From Thalassotalea fonticola (GTDB taxonomy: Bacteria > Pseudomonadota > Gammaproteobacteria > Enterobacterales > Alteromonadaceae): DNA of 64,000 nt. The stretch lies in NCBI RefSeq assembly GCF_032911225.1, contig NZ_CP136600.1:2480001-2544000 (forward strand). The letters run 5' to 3'. This document shows positions 36,408-45,187 of this stretch, one piece after another. The position numbers and the translations under genes are program-made. The notes beneath the pieces are model-generated. The model searched no databases, had not been told where the DNA came from, and saw only the letters and a program-made list of their open reading frames with translations. Position 1 is the stretch's first letter. Every line of letters begins with the position of its first letter.

Positions 36408-37568
36408 CTAAAGTGCGTTAGTTATCTTTATATCATTCCATAAATGACCCGCAATAACCGATCCCATACACTCGAGTCTGGTATTGGTTGTCAGCACCTC
36501 ACCGGTACAATCAACATGCTGATAAGGTTCATTGACTATTTTTAATATTGCGGCATCACCAATCGCCCCAACCTGTAACTTCCCTAGCTGCTCACGATTA
36601 ATTGCCTTGGCCGGATTTTGGGTTGTGGCTCGAATCACTTCGTATAAGGGCATGCCCAGGGCGATGAACTTTGACATGACCGCCAATACATCATGGGCAG
36701 GACCATCGACGCAAAGTGCATGAACATCGCTACTTATCACATCAGGCATAATACCTTCTGCTAGCATTGCGCGGGCGGTATGGAATGCAAACCCACCAGC
36801 CCCGTGTCCAATATCAAATATAATGCCGCGTTCATGCGCTTCGATAACTCCTTGGCGAATCGTGCTATCCGGACGGACAAGAGAATTAGGAAAACCACGA
36901 AAACAGTGAGTCAGGATATCACCAGGACGAAGTGTATCAAGCACTTCACTACGACTCGGTGCTGGTGTATCAAGATGAGCCATTACAGGAATGCCAAGCT
37001 CATCTGCCACTTCAATGGCAGCGTGCAGTGGACCAATCCCCATCGCGCCACTGGAGCGGGCTCCAACTCGCGCTTTTACCCCGACAATTAAGTCAGAATT
37101 TTCTTTGGCCACTCTCAGACAATCACGAGGCTCAACCAATCGCACATCAGACGCCTCCCCCACCATCACACTCTTACTAAAAGCAAAAATCCCCGGAAAA
37201 GAAATATTGAGAAATGCCAAAATACGAGGTGCAGATCGCTCTATCACATGGGCACGAAATCCTGCAAAATTTCCGGCTCCAGAGCTACCTGCATCAACAA
37301 ACGTTGTTGTACCACTGCGGCGAGCAATCGGCTCGGCATCGACACCAGCCGATGTTCCTCCCCAATACACATGCGAGTGCATATCAATTAATCCGGGGCA
37401 CACAATGTAGCCGGGAATATGGTAAGTATTGCTTGCTTGCTCTGCGGGAATATTAGGCTGCAGAGCGGCAATTATTCCATCTTTAAAAGCGACATCAAAA
37501 TTACCATCAATATTTTGTGAAGGGTCGATAACCCTGGCCCCTTTGAGCAGTAAATCAAACATGCACAT
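36408..37568 (-). CDS. COG3964-type amidohydrolase (dihydroorotase-like deacetylase)
   Basis: A 386-aa metal-dependent hydrolase. Motifs: H64-S-H66 (IDMHSHVYWG), the carboxylated-Lys region LIVGVKARVGARSSG, MAHLDTPAP, ILTHCFRG, and SSDVHALCVDGPA with the catalytic Asp. This is the Atu3266/EF0837-like group (COG3964). One member was shown in the literature to deacetylate acetyl-(R)-mandelate, not to act as dihydroorotase. With the PLP aldolase gene directly downstream, an acylated hydroxy-/amino-acid substrate is a reasonable inference. The third codon ATG (MFDLLLKG) may be the actual start. Confidence 0.8.
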   Translation of the reverse strand: MCMFDLLLKGARVIDPSQNIDGNFDVAFKDGIIAALQPNIPAEQASNTYHIPGYIVCPGLIDMHSHVYWGGTSAGVDAEPIARRSGTTTFVDAGSSGAGNFAGFRAHVIERSAPRILAFLNISFPGIFAFSKSVMVGEASDVRLVEPRDCLRVAKENSDLIVGVKARVGARSSGAMGIGPLHAAIEVADELGIPVMAHLDTPAPSRSEVLDTLRPGDILTHCFRGFPNSLVRPDSTIRQGVIEAHERGIIFDIGHGAGGFAFHTARAMLAEGIMPDVISSDVHALCVDGPAHDVLAVMSKFIALGMPLYEVIRATTQNPAKAINREQLGKLQVGAIGDAAILKIVNEPYQHVDCTGEVLTTNTRLECMGSVIAGHLWNDIKITNAL

Positions 37569-37761
37569 TCTCCTGACATCTATTTATTGGTAAATATTAT
37601 GCTCAAGTTAGTCGTAAAATGCTCATGCCAATAACGTATAACATTATCCATTTTTAGCATTCGACTCCTAATACTTAGTGTGCGAACTTATTCAGCATCT
37701 ATTCAAATAACCCAAAATCGCCCCTTGCTCAATACTGCCAAGGCAAAGTATGAGTCAGTTG

Positions 37762-37772
37762 GAAACGGTTTC
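37762..37772. promoter_or_regulatory. Possible operator GAAACGGTTTC
   Basis: A perfect odd palindrome (GAAAC-G-GTTTC) 18 bp before the aldehyde dehydrogenase start, in the divergent region between the amidohydrolase and dehydrogenase genes. Short, so chance is possible. Confidence 0.3.
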
Positions 37773-37790
37773 ACTTTCCCGGAGTAAAGT

Positions 37791-39242
37791 ATGAGTATCA
37801 AAAATAATTTTCTGTTCAAGCAGCAATGTCATATTGATGGCAACTGGGTGAATGCCAATAGCGATGAAACTATTGATGTTGTTAATCCTGCCAATGGCGA
37901 AACCTTAGGTAGCGTGCCCAAACTCAATAAAAATGAGGTGAAGCATGCAATCCAAGTGGCGGCTGATGCGTTACCTAAGTGGAGAGCCAAAACCGGTAAA
38001 GAACGTGCCGCCATTTTAAGACAATGGTTTAATTTGTGTATTAAACATCAACATGAACTGGCGCAACTATTGACCCTCGAGCAAGGCAAGCCACTAACCG
38101 AAGCGCTGGGCGAAATTGCCTATGGGTCGTCATTTATTGAGTGGTTCGCAGAAGAGGCTAAACGCATTTATGGCGATATGATCCCGGCGCACAGTAACGA
38201 TAGAAAAATTGTCGTCAATAAAGAAGCCGTTGGTGTTGTTGCGGCGATCACGCCCTGGAATTTCCCTAACGCGATGATCACTCGCAAAGCCGCCGCCGCA
38301 ATCGCTGCCGGTTGTACGGTAATAATAAAACCAGCATCGAGCACCCCATTCTCGGCGCTAGCACTCGCCCAACTGGCTCAACAAGCAGGTTTGCCCGATG
38401 GCGTGTTGAATATCGTTACCGGCTCTGCACGTGTCGTTGGTGGTGAATTAACCGAAAACCCGATCGTTCGAAAATTATCATTTACCGGCTCTACCGACGT
38501 TGGTAAGACCCTGCTCAAACAATGTGCCCAGACGGTGAAAAAAGTATCGATGGAACTGGGGGGCAACGCGCCCTTTATTGTTTTTGAAGATGCCGACTTG
38601 GATAAAGCCGTAGCTGGCGTTATGGCATCCAAATTTCGCAATACCGGGCAAACCTGTGTGTGTGCCAACCGCATATTTGTGCACGACAAAATATACGACG
38701 AATTCAGTCAACGACTGGCCATTATGGTAAGTCAACAAATCGTTGGCAACGGACTCGAACCAGGAGTTTCCATTGGCCCTTTGGTGGATATGGCAGCCGT
38801 TGAAAAAGTTGAGCAGCACATTGAGGATGCCATCGCCAAAGGCGCAAAAATCATTCTCGGCGGACAACGCCATGGCTTAGGCGGTCACTTTTTTCAGCCG
38901 ACCATTCTTGCCAACGTTAGCGATGATGCGCGCTTAATGAATGAAGAAACTTTTGGCCCGGTTGCGCCGCTTCTGCGCTTTACCGATGAAGGGGATGTGG
39001 TCAACAAGGCAAATGATACCGAGTTTGGCCTTGCTAGTTACTTTTACACCCAAGACATCGGCCGTATATGGCGTGTTTCCGAGGCTCTGGAGTATGGCAT
39101 TGTTGGCATCAACGAAGGCATTATTTCCACCGAGTTAGCGCCATTTGGCGGCATCAAAGAATCAGGCATTGGCCGCGAAGGTTCAAAATACGGTATTGAT
39201 GACTACCTGGAAATTAAATATCTATGCATGGGCGGACTTTAG
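37791..39242 (+). CDS. Aldehyde dehydrogenase, succinate-semialdehyde dehydrogenase (GabD) type
   Basis: NAD(P)-dependent aldehyde dehydrogenase of 483 aa. Nucleotide-binding and catalytic motifs: ITPWNFPNAMITRKAAAAIAAG, SFTGSTDVGKTLLKQ, general base Glu in SMELGGNAPF, nucleophile C289 in NTGQTCVCANR. The C-terminus GIKESGIGREGSKYGIDDYLEIKYLCMGG matches the GabD group closely. In this island the true substrate may be the aldehyde released by the PLP aldolase, or a related semialdehyde, rather than GABA-derived succinate semialdehyde. It is first in a rightward series with the tartrate-type dehydrogenase and MFS carrier. SD GGAG precedes ATG 37791. Confidence 0.88.
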   Translation: MSIKNNFLFKQQCHIDGNWVNANSDETIDVVNPANGETLGSVPKLNKNEVKHAIQVAADALPKWRAKTGKERAAILRQWFNLCIKHQHELAQLLTLEQGKPLTEALGEIAYGSSFIEWFAEEAKRIYGDMIPAHSNDRKIVVNKEAVGVVAAITPWNFPNAMITRKAAAAIAAGCTVIIKPASSTPFSALALAQLAQQAGLPDGVLNIVTGSARVVGGELTENPIVRKLSFTGSTDVGKTLLKQCAQTVKKVSMELGGNAPFIVFEDADLDKAVAGVMASKFRNTGQTCVCANRIFVHDKIYDEFSQRLAIMVSQQIVGNGLEPGVSIGPLVDMAAVEKVEQHIEDAIAKGAKIILGGQRHGLGGHFFQPTILANVSDDARLMNEETFGPVAPLLRFTDEGDVVNKANDTEFGLASYFYTQDIGRIWRVSEALEYGIVGINEGIISTELAPFGGIKESGIGREGSKYGIDDYLEIKYLCMGGL

Positions 39243-39343
39243 GGTCTGTTTACCCTAATATTCGTCTGACAGACAAAGAAAAAACATAATTAAAACTAGG
39301 GGAAACAGCCCCTAACAACATGCCGTATGGCTAGAGAAAAACA

Positions 39344-40414
39344 ATGAATAAATATCGTATTGCGGTAATACCTGGAGATGGTATTGGCAAAGAAGTTGTG
39401 CCTGAAGGCTTAAAAGTATTAAACGCTATCGCCGCTAAATTTAACATCGAGCTTAGTTACAATCACTTTGACTGGAGCTGTGAAACCTATAAAAAAACCG
39501 GCCGAATGATGCCTGAAGACGGGTTAGAGCAACTGCGAGAAAATGATGCCATTTTTCTTGGCGCCGTCGGCTTCCCTGGTGTACCAGATCACCTTTCGCT
39601 TTGGGGCTTGTTGATTCCTATTCGTCGTGAGTTTGAACAATATATTAACCTGCGTCCGGTGCGACTGCTGCCAGGCATCACTTCTCCCTTACGAGATAAA
39701 GTTCCTGGTGATATCGATTTTTGGGTTGTCAGAGAAAACTGTGAAGGTGAATACTCACAAATCGGTGGCATGATCCACCAAGGTACCGAACATGAGGCCG
39801 TGGTTCAGGAATCAATCTTTACCCGCTATGGTACCGACAGAGCCATTCGCTATGCGTTCGAATTGGCGAAAACAACGGACAAAAATCATGTTACCTCGGC
39901 GACAAAGTCTAATGGTTTATTTCATTCTATGCCGTTTTGGGACAAACGTTTTGCCACCATTGCCAGTGAATACCCTGACAGCGAAACTGATCAATACCAT
40001 ATTGATATTTTGGCGGCGCAATTTGTGATGAATCCTGAGCGCTTTGACGTTGTTGTCGCCAGTAATTTGTTTGGCGATATTTTATCGGATTTAGGCCCGG
40101 GTGTGACCGGCACTATTGCCGTTGCGCCTTCGGCCAACATTAACCCGGAAAGAAAACACCCGTCGATGTTTGAGCCGGTGCATGGCTCGGCGCCAGATAT
40201 TGCCGGACTAGGGATAGCAAACCCTATCGGGCAAATATGGTCGGCGGCAATGATGCTAGAACACTTAGGCGAAAAAGCAGCTGGTGCGGCAATCATGCAG
40301 GCAATAGAAGCAGTATTAACCGCCACTGATGCGCCATTAACGCCTGATCTTGGTGGCCGAGCTAGTACTTGTGACCTTGGCGATGCCATTGCCGCGCAAG
40401 TTTATCGACTCTAA
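39344..40414 (+). CDS. Tartrate / D-malate dehydrogenase-type beta-decarboxylating dehydrogenase
   Basis: A 356-aa member of the isocitrate/isopropylmalate dehydrogenase family. IAVIPGDGIGKEVVPEGLKVL at the N-terminus, INLRPVRLLPGI, VVRENCEGEYSQIGG and the metal/NAD region ASNLFGDILSDLGPGVTGTIAVAPSANI...MFEPVHGSAPDIAG are all present. The RENCEGEYS and FDWSCETYKKTG patterns favour tartrate dehydrogenase/decarboxylase or D-malate dehydrogenase over LeuB. It oxidatively handles a 2-hydroxy acid with an adjacent carboxylate, using NAD and a divalent metal. Together with the neighbouring carrier of the organic-anion type it suggests breakdown of a hydroxylated dicarboxylate. Confidence 0.87.
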   Translation: MNKYRIAVIPGDGIGKEVVPEGLKVLNAIAAKFNIELSYNHFDWSCETYKKTGRMMPEDGLEQLRENDAIFLGAVGFPGVPDHLSLWGLLIPIRREFEQYINLRPVRLLPGITSPLRDKVPGDIDFWVVRENCEGEYSQIGGMIHQGTEHEAVVQESIFTRYGTDRAIRYAFELAKTTDKNHVTSATKSNGLFHSMPFWDKRFATIASEYPDSETDQYHIDILAAQFVMNPERFDVVVASNLFGDILSDLGPGVTGTIAVAPSANINPERKHPSMFEPVHGSAPDIAGLGIANPIGQIWSAAMMLEHLGEKAAGAAIMQAIEAVLTATDAPLTPDLGGRASTCDLGDAIAAQVYRL

Positions 40415-40489
40415 GCAACAAACTTTAATGGCAACGATATGCTTTGGCCAAATTGATATTAACTACTCGACACCTTTAGGAGTTTCGTT

Positions 40490-41818
40490 ATGAAAAATGC
40501 GTTAATGAATACTTACATAAGCTTGCGTTCACCAATACAGGCACTGAAAACGTCTCAGCAAAGCATCAAAGGGCTTAGGTGGTGGATATTAGGCCTGCTA
40601 GTGCTCGCTATGATCAATAGCTATATTGACCGGGGCAATATTTCCATGGCCGCGCCGTTGATCACTGACTACTTTAACTTGGATGCGAAAATGAAGGGCT
40701 ACATTTTTTCGTCCTTCCTTCTGGGTTATGCGCTGATGCAAATACCTGCGGGCATGATGGTAGACAGGTTTGGCATTAAGCTTACCTACACCATTGCGTT
40801 TATCGTTTGGGGCATAACCGCCGCGACCTTCGGCATTGCCACCGCGTTTTGGCATTTAATCGCCTTACGCATCCTACTAGGTATTTGGGAGTCAATCTCC
40901 GGGCCGGCAGGAAATGCTTATGTTGGTCGTTATTTTGATGAAAACGAACGTGGCTTTGCCAGCGGCTTACTGCTTTCCGGTAGTAAATTTGGCCCGGCAA
41001 TAGGCGCGATTGTTGCAGGAGTTTTACTGGAAAGTTATGGTTGGCAAATGCTGTTTATTCTTTGTGGTCTGGTGCCATTAATTTGGGTATTACCCTGGTG
41101 GAGCTTATACAAAAAACAAGAACAACTGGAGTTAAAGAACCAGGCCTCAGAAAATAAATTAACGGCTCAGTCTGACACACAAACAGGCACAAAAACTCGC
41201 CGGGCATCACTAACAAAGTTGCTACAAAATAAAAAAATACAGGGCATTTTTCTCGGCTATTTTTGTTACGGCTATGTTTGGTTTTTGTATATTTCCTGGC
41301 TACCCAGCTATCTATATGATGAATTAGGGTTTTCCATTAAAGAAACAGGTTGGTGGGCAGGATTTGCCTACGGCTCGTTAGCGATTGTGGTTATTGTTGC
41401 CGGTTACCTTTCCGATGTTTTCATTCGCAGAGGCCACTGCCCAACCAAAGTCAGAAAGTCATTTGTTATCGCCGGCTTTCTCACCGGTTCACTCATTATT
41501 CCGGTACCATTTATTGAAAATGCACAATATGCCATGTATCTGGTGATTATCACAATTAGTGGCATGGGGTTAGCAACGGCGAATACCTGGGCCATCAGTC
41601 AAACCATTGCACCACGTGGCAGTATTGGTACAGTAGCAGGCATTCAAAACTTTGCTGCGACCTTTGGTGGCTTTTTTGCGCCTATTATTACCGGTTACTT
41701 TATCGAAGTATCGGGTTCTTATATGTCTGCCTTTGTACTGGCTGGCATATTAATGCTGTTGGGAATTTTTAGTTATGTATTTTTAATTGGAAAAATTGAA
41801 GAAATCCAGTTTGACTAA
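40490..41818 (+). CDS. MFS transporter, anion:cation symporter (ACS) type
   Basis: A 442-aa inner-membrane carrier with about 12 transmembrane segments and a central hydrophilic loop (residues ~205-245). The first helix region NSYIDRGNISMAAPLITDYFNLDAKMKGYIFSSFLLGYALMQIPAGMMVDRFG is typical of the ACS family, which imports organic anions such as hexuronates, galactonate or tartrate by proton symport. SD AGGAG lies 8 bp before ATG 40490. It is the third gene of the ALDH-tartrate dehydrogenase series and the likely importer for that island. Being ACS-type, it could alternatively take up uronates for the Uxu pathway whose TRAP carrier is broken. Confidence 0.87.
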   Translation: MKNALMNTYISLRSPIQALKTSQQSIKGLRWWILGLLVLAMINSYIDRGNISMAAPLITDYFNLDAKMKGYIFSSFLLGYALMQIPAGMMVDRFGIKLTYTIAFIVWGITAATFGIATAFWHLIALRILLGIWESISGPAGNAYVGRYFDENERGFASGLLLSGSKFGPAIGAIVAGVLLESYGWQMLFILCGLVPLIWVLPWWSLYKKQEQLELKNQASENKLTAQSDTQTGTKTRRASLTKLLQNKKIQGIFLGYFCYGYVWFLYISWLPSYLYDELGFSIKETGWWAGFAYGSLAIVVIVAGYLSDVFIRRGHCPTKVRKSFVIAGFLTGSLIIPVPFIENAQYAMYLVIITISGMGLATANTWAISQTIAPRGSIGTVAGIQNFAATFGGFFAPIITGYFIEVSGSYMSAFVLAGILMLLGIFSYVFLIGKIEEIQFD

Positions 41819-41825
41819 CTACGCT

Positions 41826-41861
41826 GAACTAGGGATAAGCAGCACTCATTATCCCGAGTTC
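41826..41861. terminator. Bidirectional hairpin between MFS and LysR genes
   Basis: GAACTAGGGATAA pairs with TTATCCCGAGTTC (one mismatch) around a 10-nt loop, directly after the MFS stop codon and before the convergent LysR gene. Confidence 0.7.
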
Positions 41862-41889
41862 AGGATTATGCAGGAAGGAATAATGTTAG

Positions 41890-42816
41890 CTACGATACTG
41901 AATTTTCCAGAGCATAGTGCCAAAGCTGTTCAGCACTTTCAGGCAAAGCTTCACGCGCCCGGAACAGTTTAATGTCGATATCAATTGACCAGCGCAGTTC
42001 ATTCTCCGGGTTGTCAGCATACGCTTTTACCAGCTTAGAGCTGCTCAGTTCATCAACAATCTGCTGTTCAGGTAACCAGGCAATTCCTCGCCCTTCACAG
42101 CACATTTGTTTTAATACGCCAACAAGATATGACTCAAACACCAAATCAAGATAAATGCCATCATGATTTTTTAACAGTAAATGTTTCACCACTTTACCGA
42201 CACCGGAACTGGCATTGTAGCCTAAATATTTTATCGGCTGTTCGATACTCCCTGGCAGTAGCATTGATGGGCTGTTGTTTTGGGCCGGTGCACATACCGG
42301 TATTAAGCGATCTTTGCCGACAACCACAGAATTGTAGTGCTGTTGATTGAGGTTGATTTCAATATTGGGATGGGTATGACACAACATAAAGTGACACTGG
42401 CCTTTAATTAAAGACTGTTTTCCTTTGTCATAATGATCAGACTCAAGCCGTGTTCTTAATATTCCAAGTGTTTGTTCAATGTTATTCAACCAACGAGGAA
42501 AAAAGTTGGAAGACAAGGTATGAGTGGCCGCAAAAGAAATAATATTTACTGAGTTTAAATTTTCCCGGGCCATTTCATCTTTACATTGGTATAAACGATC
42601 TAAGGTTTCATTGGCAATTGGCAGAAACTTTCCGCCAGAATCGGTTAAACATACAGGTGATTCACTGCGGTCAAAAAGCGTGGTACAAAGCCACTCTTCT
42701 AATGCTTTGATTCGACGACTAAAGGCTGGTTGAGTGGTTGCTCGTATATCCGCAGATTTTGAAAAGCTGCCGGTATCGACCAAGCTCAAAAAGTCTTGGA
42801 TCCATTGAATTTTCAT
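41890..42816 (-). CDS. LysR-family transcriptional regulator
   Basis: A 308-aa LysR regulator. The N-terminal winged helix reads MKIQWIQDFLSLVDTGSFSKSADIRATTQPAFSRRIKALEEWLCTTLFDRS. The effector domain begins around residue 90. It lies convergent to the MFS gene and is the natural candidate regulator for the ALDH/tartrate-dehydrogenase island. A broken second copy of its first ~27 codons lies at 48560-48639. Confidence 0.92.
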   Translation of the reverse strand: MKIQWIQDFLSLVDTGSFSKSADIRATTQPAFSRRIKALEEWLCTTLFDRSESPVCLTDSGGKFLPIANETLDRLYQCKDEMARENLNSVNIISFAATHTLSSNFFPRWLNNIEQTLGILRTRLESDHYDKGKQSLIKGQCHFMLCHTHPNIEINLNQQHYNSVVVGKDRLIPVCAPAQNNSPSMLLPGSIEQPIKYLGYNASSGVGKVVKHLLLKNHDGIYLDLVFESYLVGVLKQMCCEGRGIAWLPEQQIVDELSSSKLVKAYADNPENELRWSIDIDIKLFRAREALPESAEQLWHYALENSVS

Positions 42817-42936
42817 AGTGTGTACCTAAAATTAATCACTAAATGTCCAGATAAGACGCTGGAAAGGCAAAGTTTTCTAGCCACAATCGGCGAAGAGCTT
42901 CCCTGCTCTTCATTTGCATAAACACAGAATTAATAA

Positions 42937-44544
42937 CTAGTTGCCGGTATCAATTTCTCTTACTGAGAAATACTTGTATTCGGCACTGGCAATGCCAGTA
43001 TTACGAACAATGGCTACGCCGCCGCCGGTGCTGATAATTTCATTATTACTATAAGCACAACCGCTGACATCAGAAACCGCCCACGAACCGTCATCAACCA
43101 CTTCACCAACGAGTGTCCAATCGCCGCCATTAGTGACATCACCATTAGAGGTATTGTCGATGTAGACTTCTAACTTAACGTTACTGTCATTATTGAAGTT
43201 GTAGGCAATAAATTTCATCCCGATCCATTGCTGTGATGGCAAGCCTGAAGGAAATAACACGTTAGTCCCTGATGATGCACCACCTGGATGTTTCAGCTCT
43301 TTGTAAAAATCCCAGTTTCCATCATGTCGAAACCGTGCGTAATAGGTTGTTGCGTCACAAGGGTCGCCATAACTGCTATGGCCATTTGGACCACTGCGTA
43401 AACCAATCACTAAACCACCGTTGGCCGCACCATCATTACCGATACGCTTGTAATAAACCGTTGCTTCAACATTTTTAAAAAACTGATCAGGGTTAACCTC
43501 TTCTGAGCCTGGATATGGGTTGATGTAAATACGCGGTTGATTGCCGCCGCCCATTTCCATGATGCCATTACCATCAATATCTAGGGCATCGTCACCTCTC
43601 TTATGAGACCAGCCGGTGTAGTCATCGGGATCTCTGCCACCGGTGACAGCTCTTACATTGCCATTATCCCAATGCGTAGATTCCCAGTCAGTAAATCCCG
43701 TTGCAGTAGGATGCAAAGTGGTGATACCAAAAGAATCCGTACCGGCAGAAATTCCTGAGTCGACGGTGATAACCACATCATCGCTGACAATAAACTCACC
43801 ATCATCGGCGGTGAGTCTGAGAGTATAAACACCACTATCTGAAAATTCTGCACTGGTATCAACCGCCAGTTCGTTACCAAAAATAACGCCTCCAGGCCCA
43901 CTTAATAGCGTCCATAACACGGTATGGGCGCCATCATCAGTAACCGTGGCATCTAAATTGGCGCTATTAATGGGTAACACGATACTTTGATCGCTACCAG
44001 CCAAAACGACTGGTGCTTGATTTGAGGTGCTCACCTCACTGCGAATAAACATTTCATCAATATAAAGCGTATCTAACGACTTATTGCCCGATGTCCTGTC
44101 GGTATCAACCACCCGGATATACACCAGACCTGATATTGAACTAGGCAACGCCGCACTGAGCACGGTATCGGTTTCATTAGTAATGGTGATAATGTCGGTA
44201 AAATTTTGATCATCGGTTGAATAAGCAAAGGTAAAATTATCACCTTCACTATTATTATTTCGATGGGCCTCGACAAATAACATGGCAGAGCTGCCGGTAG
44301 CTAAATTTATCTGCCACTTATGCTCAAGGTAAGAATAACGCTTACTTGGCTTTCCGCCTGATTCTCGTTCCATTATCTGTTGATGAAGATCATCACTTAA
44401 TTGCAGATCGAGAAAGCTGCCATTGACCGTGCCACTTATCGCATTTTCAGCAGTTGCGTATTGATCAAGTTGTTGTGCGTATGCAAGTTGTGCAATGACT
44501 AAATTTAGCATCATCAACACAGCTGATTTTATTATTATGTTCAT
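42937..44544 (-). CDS. Secreted PKD-domain protein with conserved C-terminal domain (paralogue 1)
   Basis: A 535-aa protein. Signal peptide ends near AYAQ (residue 24). An N-terminal beta-sandwich-like segment (~25-170: WQINLATGSSAMLFVEAHRN, YIRVVDTDRTSGNKSLDTLYIDEMFI) looks like a carbohydrate-binding type fold. One PKD domain follows (~175-265, APVVLAGSDQSIVLP...VVITVDSG), then a ~265-residue domain starting DSFGITTLHPTATGFTDWES. That last domain is nearly the same as in the protein at 49043-50752. I do not recognise it; its W/Y/D/N-rich beta character suggests a jelly roll acting on or binding glycan. Two LacI-type operator matches lie upstream. Confidence 0.7.
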   Translation of the reverse strand: MNIIIKSAVLMMLNLVIAQLAYAQQLDQYATAENAISGTVNGSFLDLQLSDDLHQQIMERESGGKPSKRYSYLEHKWQINLATGSSAMLFVEAHRNNNSEGDNFTFAYSTDDQNFTDIITITNETDTVLSAALPSSISGLVYIRVVDTDRTSGNKSLDTLYIDEMFIRSEVSTSNQAPVVLAGSDQSIVLPINSANLDATVTDDGAHTVLWTLLSGPGGVIFGNELAVDTSAEFSDSGVYTLRLTADDGEFIVSDDVVITVDSGISAGTDSFGITTLHPTATGFTDWESTHWDNGNVRAVTGGRDPDDYTGWSHKRGDDALDIDGNGIMEMGGGNQPRIYINPYPGSEEVNPDQFFKNVEATVYYKRIGNDGAANGGLVIGLRSGPNGHSSYGDPCDATTYYARFRHDGNWDFYKELKHPGGASSGTNVLFPSGLPSQQWIGMKFIAYNFNNDSNVKLEVYIDNTSNGDVTNGGDWTLVGEVVDDGSWAVSDVSGCAYSNNEIISTGGGVAIVRNTGIASAEYKYFSVREIDTGN

Positions 44545-44687
44545 CCAGGCTACCCCATTATGTTAGAACGTTAGCAAAATGTAATTTTAATTCTCCTTGA
44601 TAAAAGCATTCACCCTGGTATCAACGTTTATTGTTGTTAACGTCATATTGCTGATAGTCATCGGTGATTCCGTTTAAAACACCCTAC

Positions 44688-44701
44688 CTCAATCGTTTGA
44701 G
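44688..44701. promoter_or_regulatory. LacI-type operator (d), PKD paralogue 1
   Basis: CTCAATCGTTTGAG, one substitution from the consensus palindrome, 144 bp upstream of the start at 44544. No consensus -35 at the canonical distance. Confidence 0.65.
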
Positions 44702-44848
44702 ATTGTAAAGAAAAAGTCAAACACTAGCTGATTCAATGTTAAATCTTTCTGTTTTCCTGGTAATAATCCGTCTTTAAATAGCAAACCAAGCTCAAAATTG
44801 AGCCAAACACCGATATTCACATATACTATTGAGAAACAAACGCACCAC

Positions 44849-44862
44849 CTCAATCGATTGAA
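44849..44862. promoter_or_regulatory. LacI-type operator-like site (e)
   Basis: CTCAATCGATTGAA, a degenerate match 161 bp further upstream of site (d). Could serve as an auxiliary site for looping. Confidence 0.45.
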
Positions 44863-45088
44863 TTAGCGTATCCAATCAACTAACTCACACTTAATTTACA
44901 GACTGAGACACCTGTGCCAAACTCATTGACAACGGAATTTATCCCCTCAGACTAAGGGTTGATGATAGAAAATTTACCGGAGGGGTGATTTGCCAGTCAA
45001 CGTAAGGAATTGAAGCTTGATTTTCTTTAATGATTGCTTACTTTCTGCCTAACTGATGCAACCGATTCATCATCGCTATATGATTAGT

Positions 45089-45129
45089 AAAAAAGGCGTT
45101 AATCCGGTAAAGAATTAACGCCTTTTTTT
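45089..45129 (-). terminator. Rho-independent terminator of receptor 2
   Basis: AAAAAAGGCGTTAAT pairs with ATTAACGCCTTTTTTT, about 60 bp past the receptor stop at 45188. Confidence 0.85.
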
Positions 45130-45187
45130 CATTTATCAGGCAAGCTAATTAACATATTCGCTTGCCATTAAAGGTTTTTGAGGAAAA

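Larger units (their letters stand above)
44545..45187. other. Intergenic region between receptor 2 and PKD paralogue 1
   Basis: 643 bp. It holds two operator matches (44688-44701 and 44849-44862) and the receptor terminator (45089-45129). No gene is seen. Confidence 0.55.

Noticed and set aside
38378..38873. Long leftward frames opposite the aldehyde dehydrogenase gene
   Set aside because: They are antisense shadows of a well-supported coding sequence and resemble nothing known.
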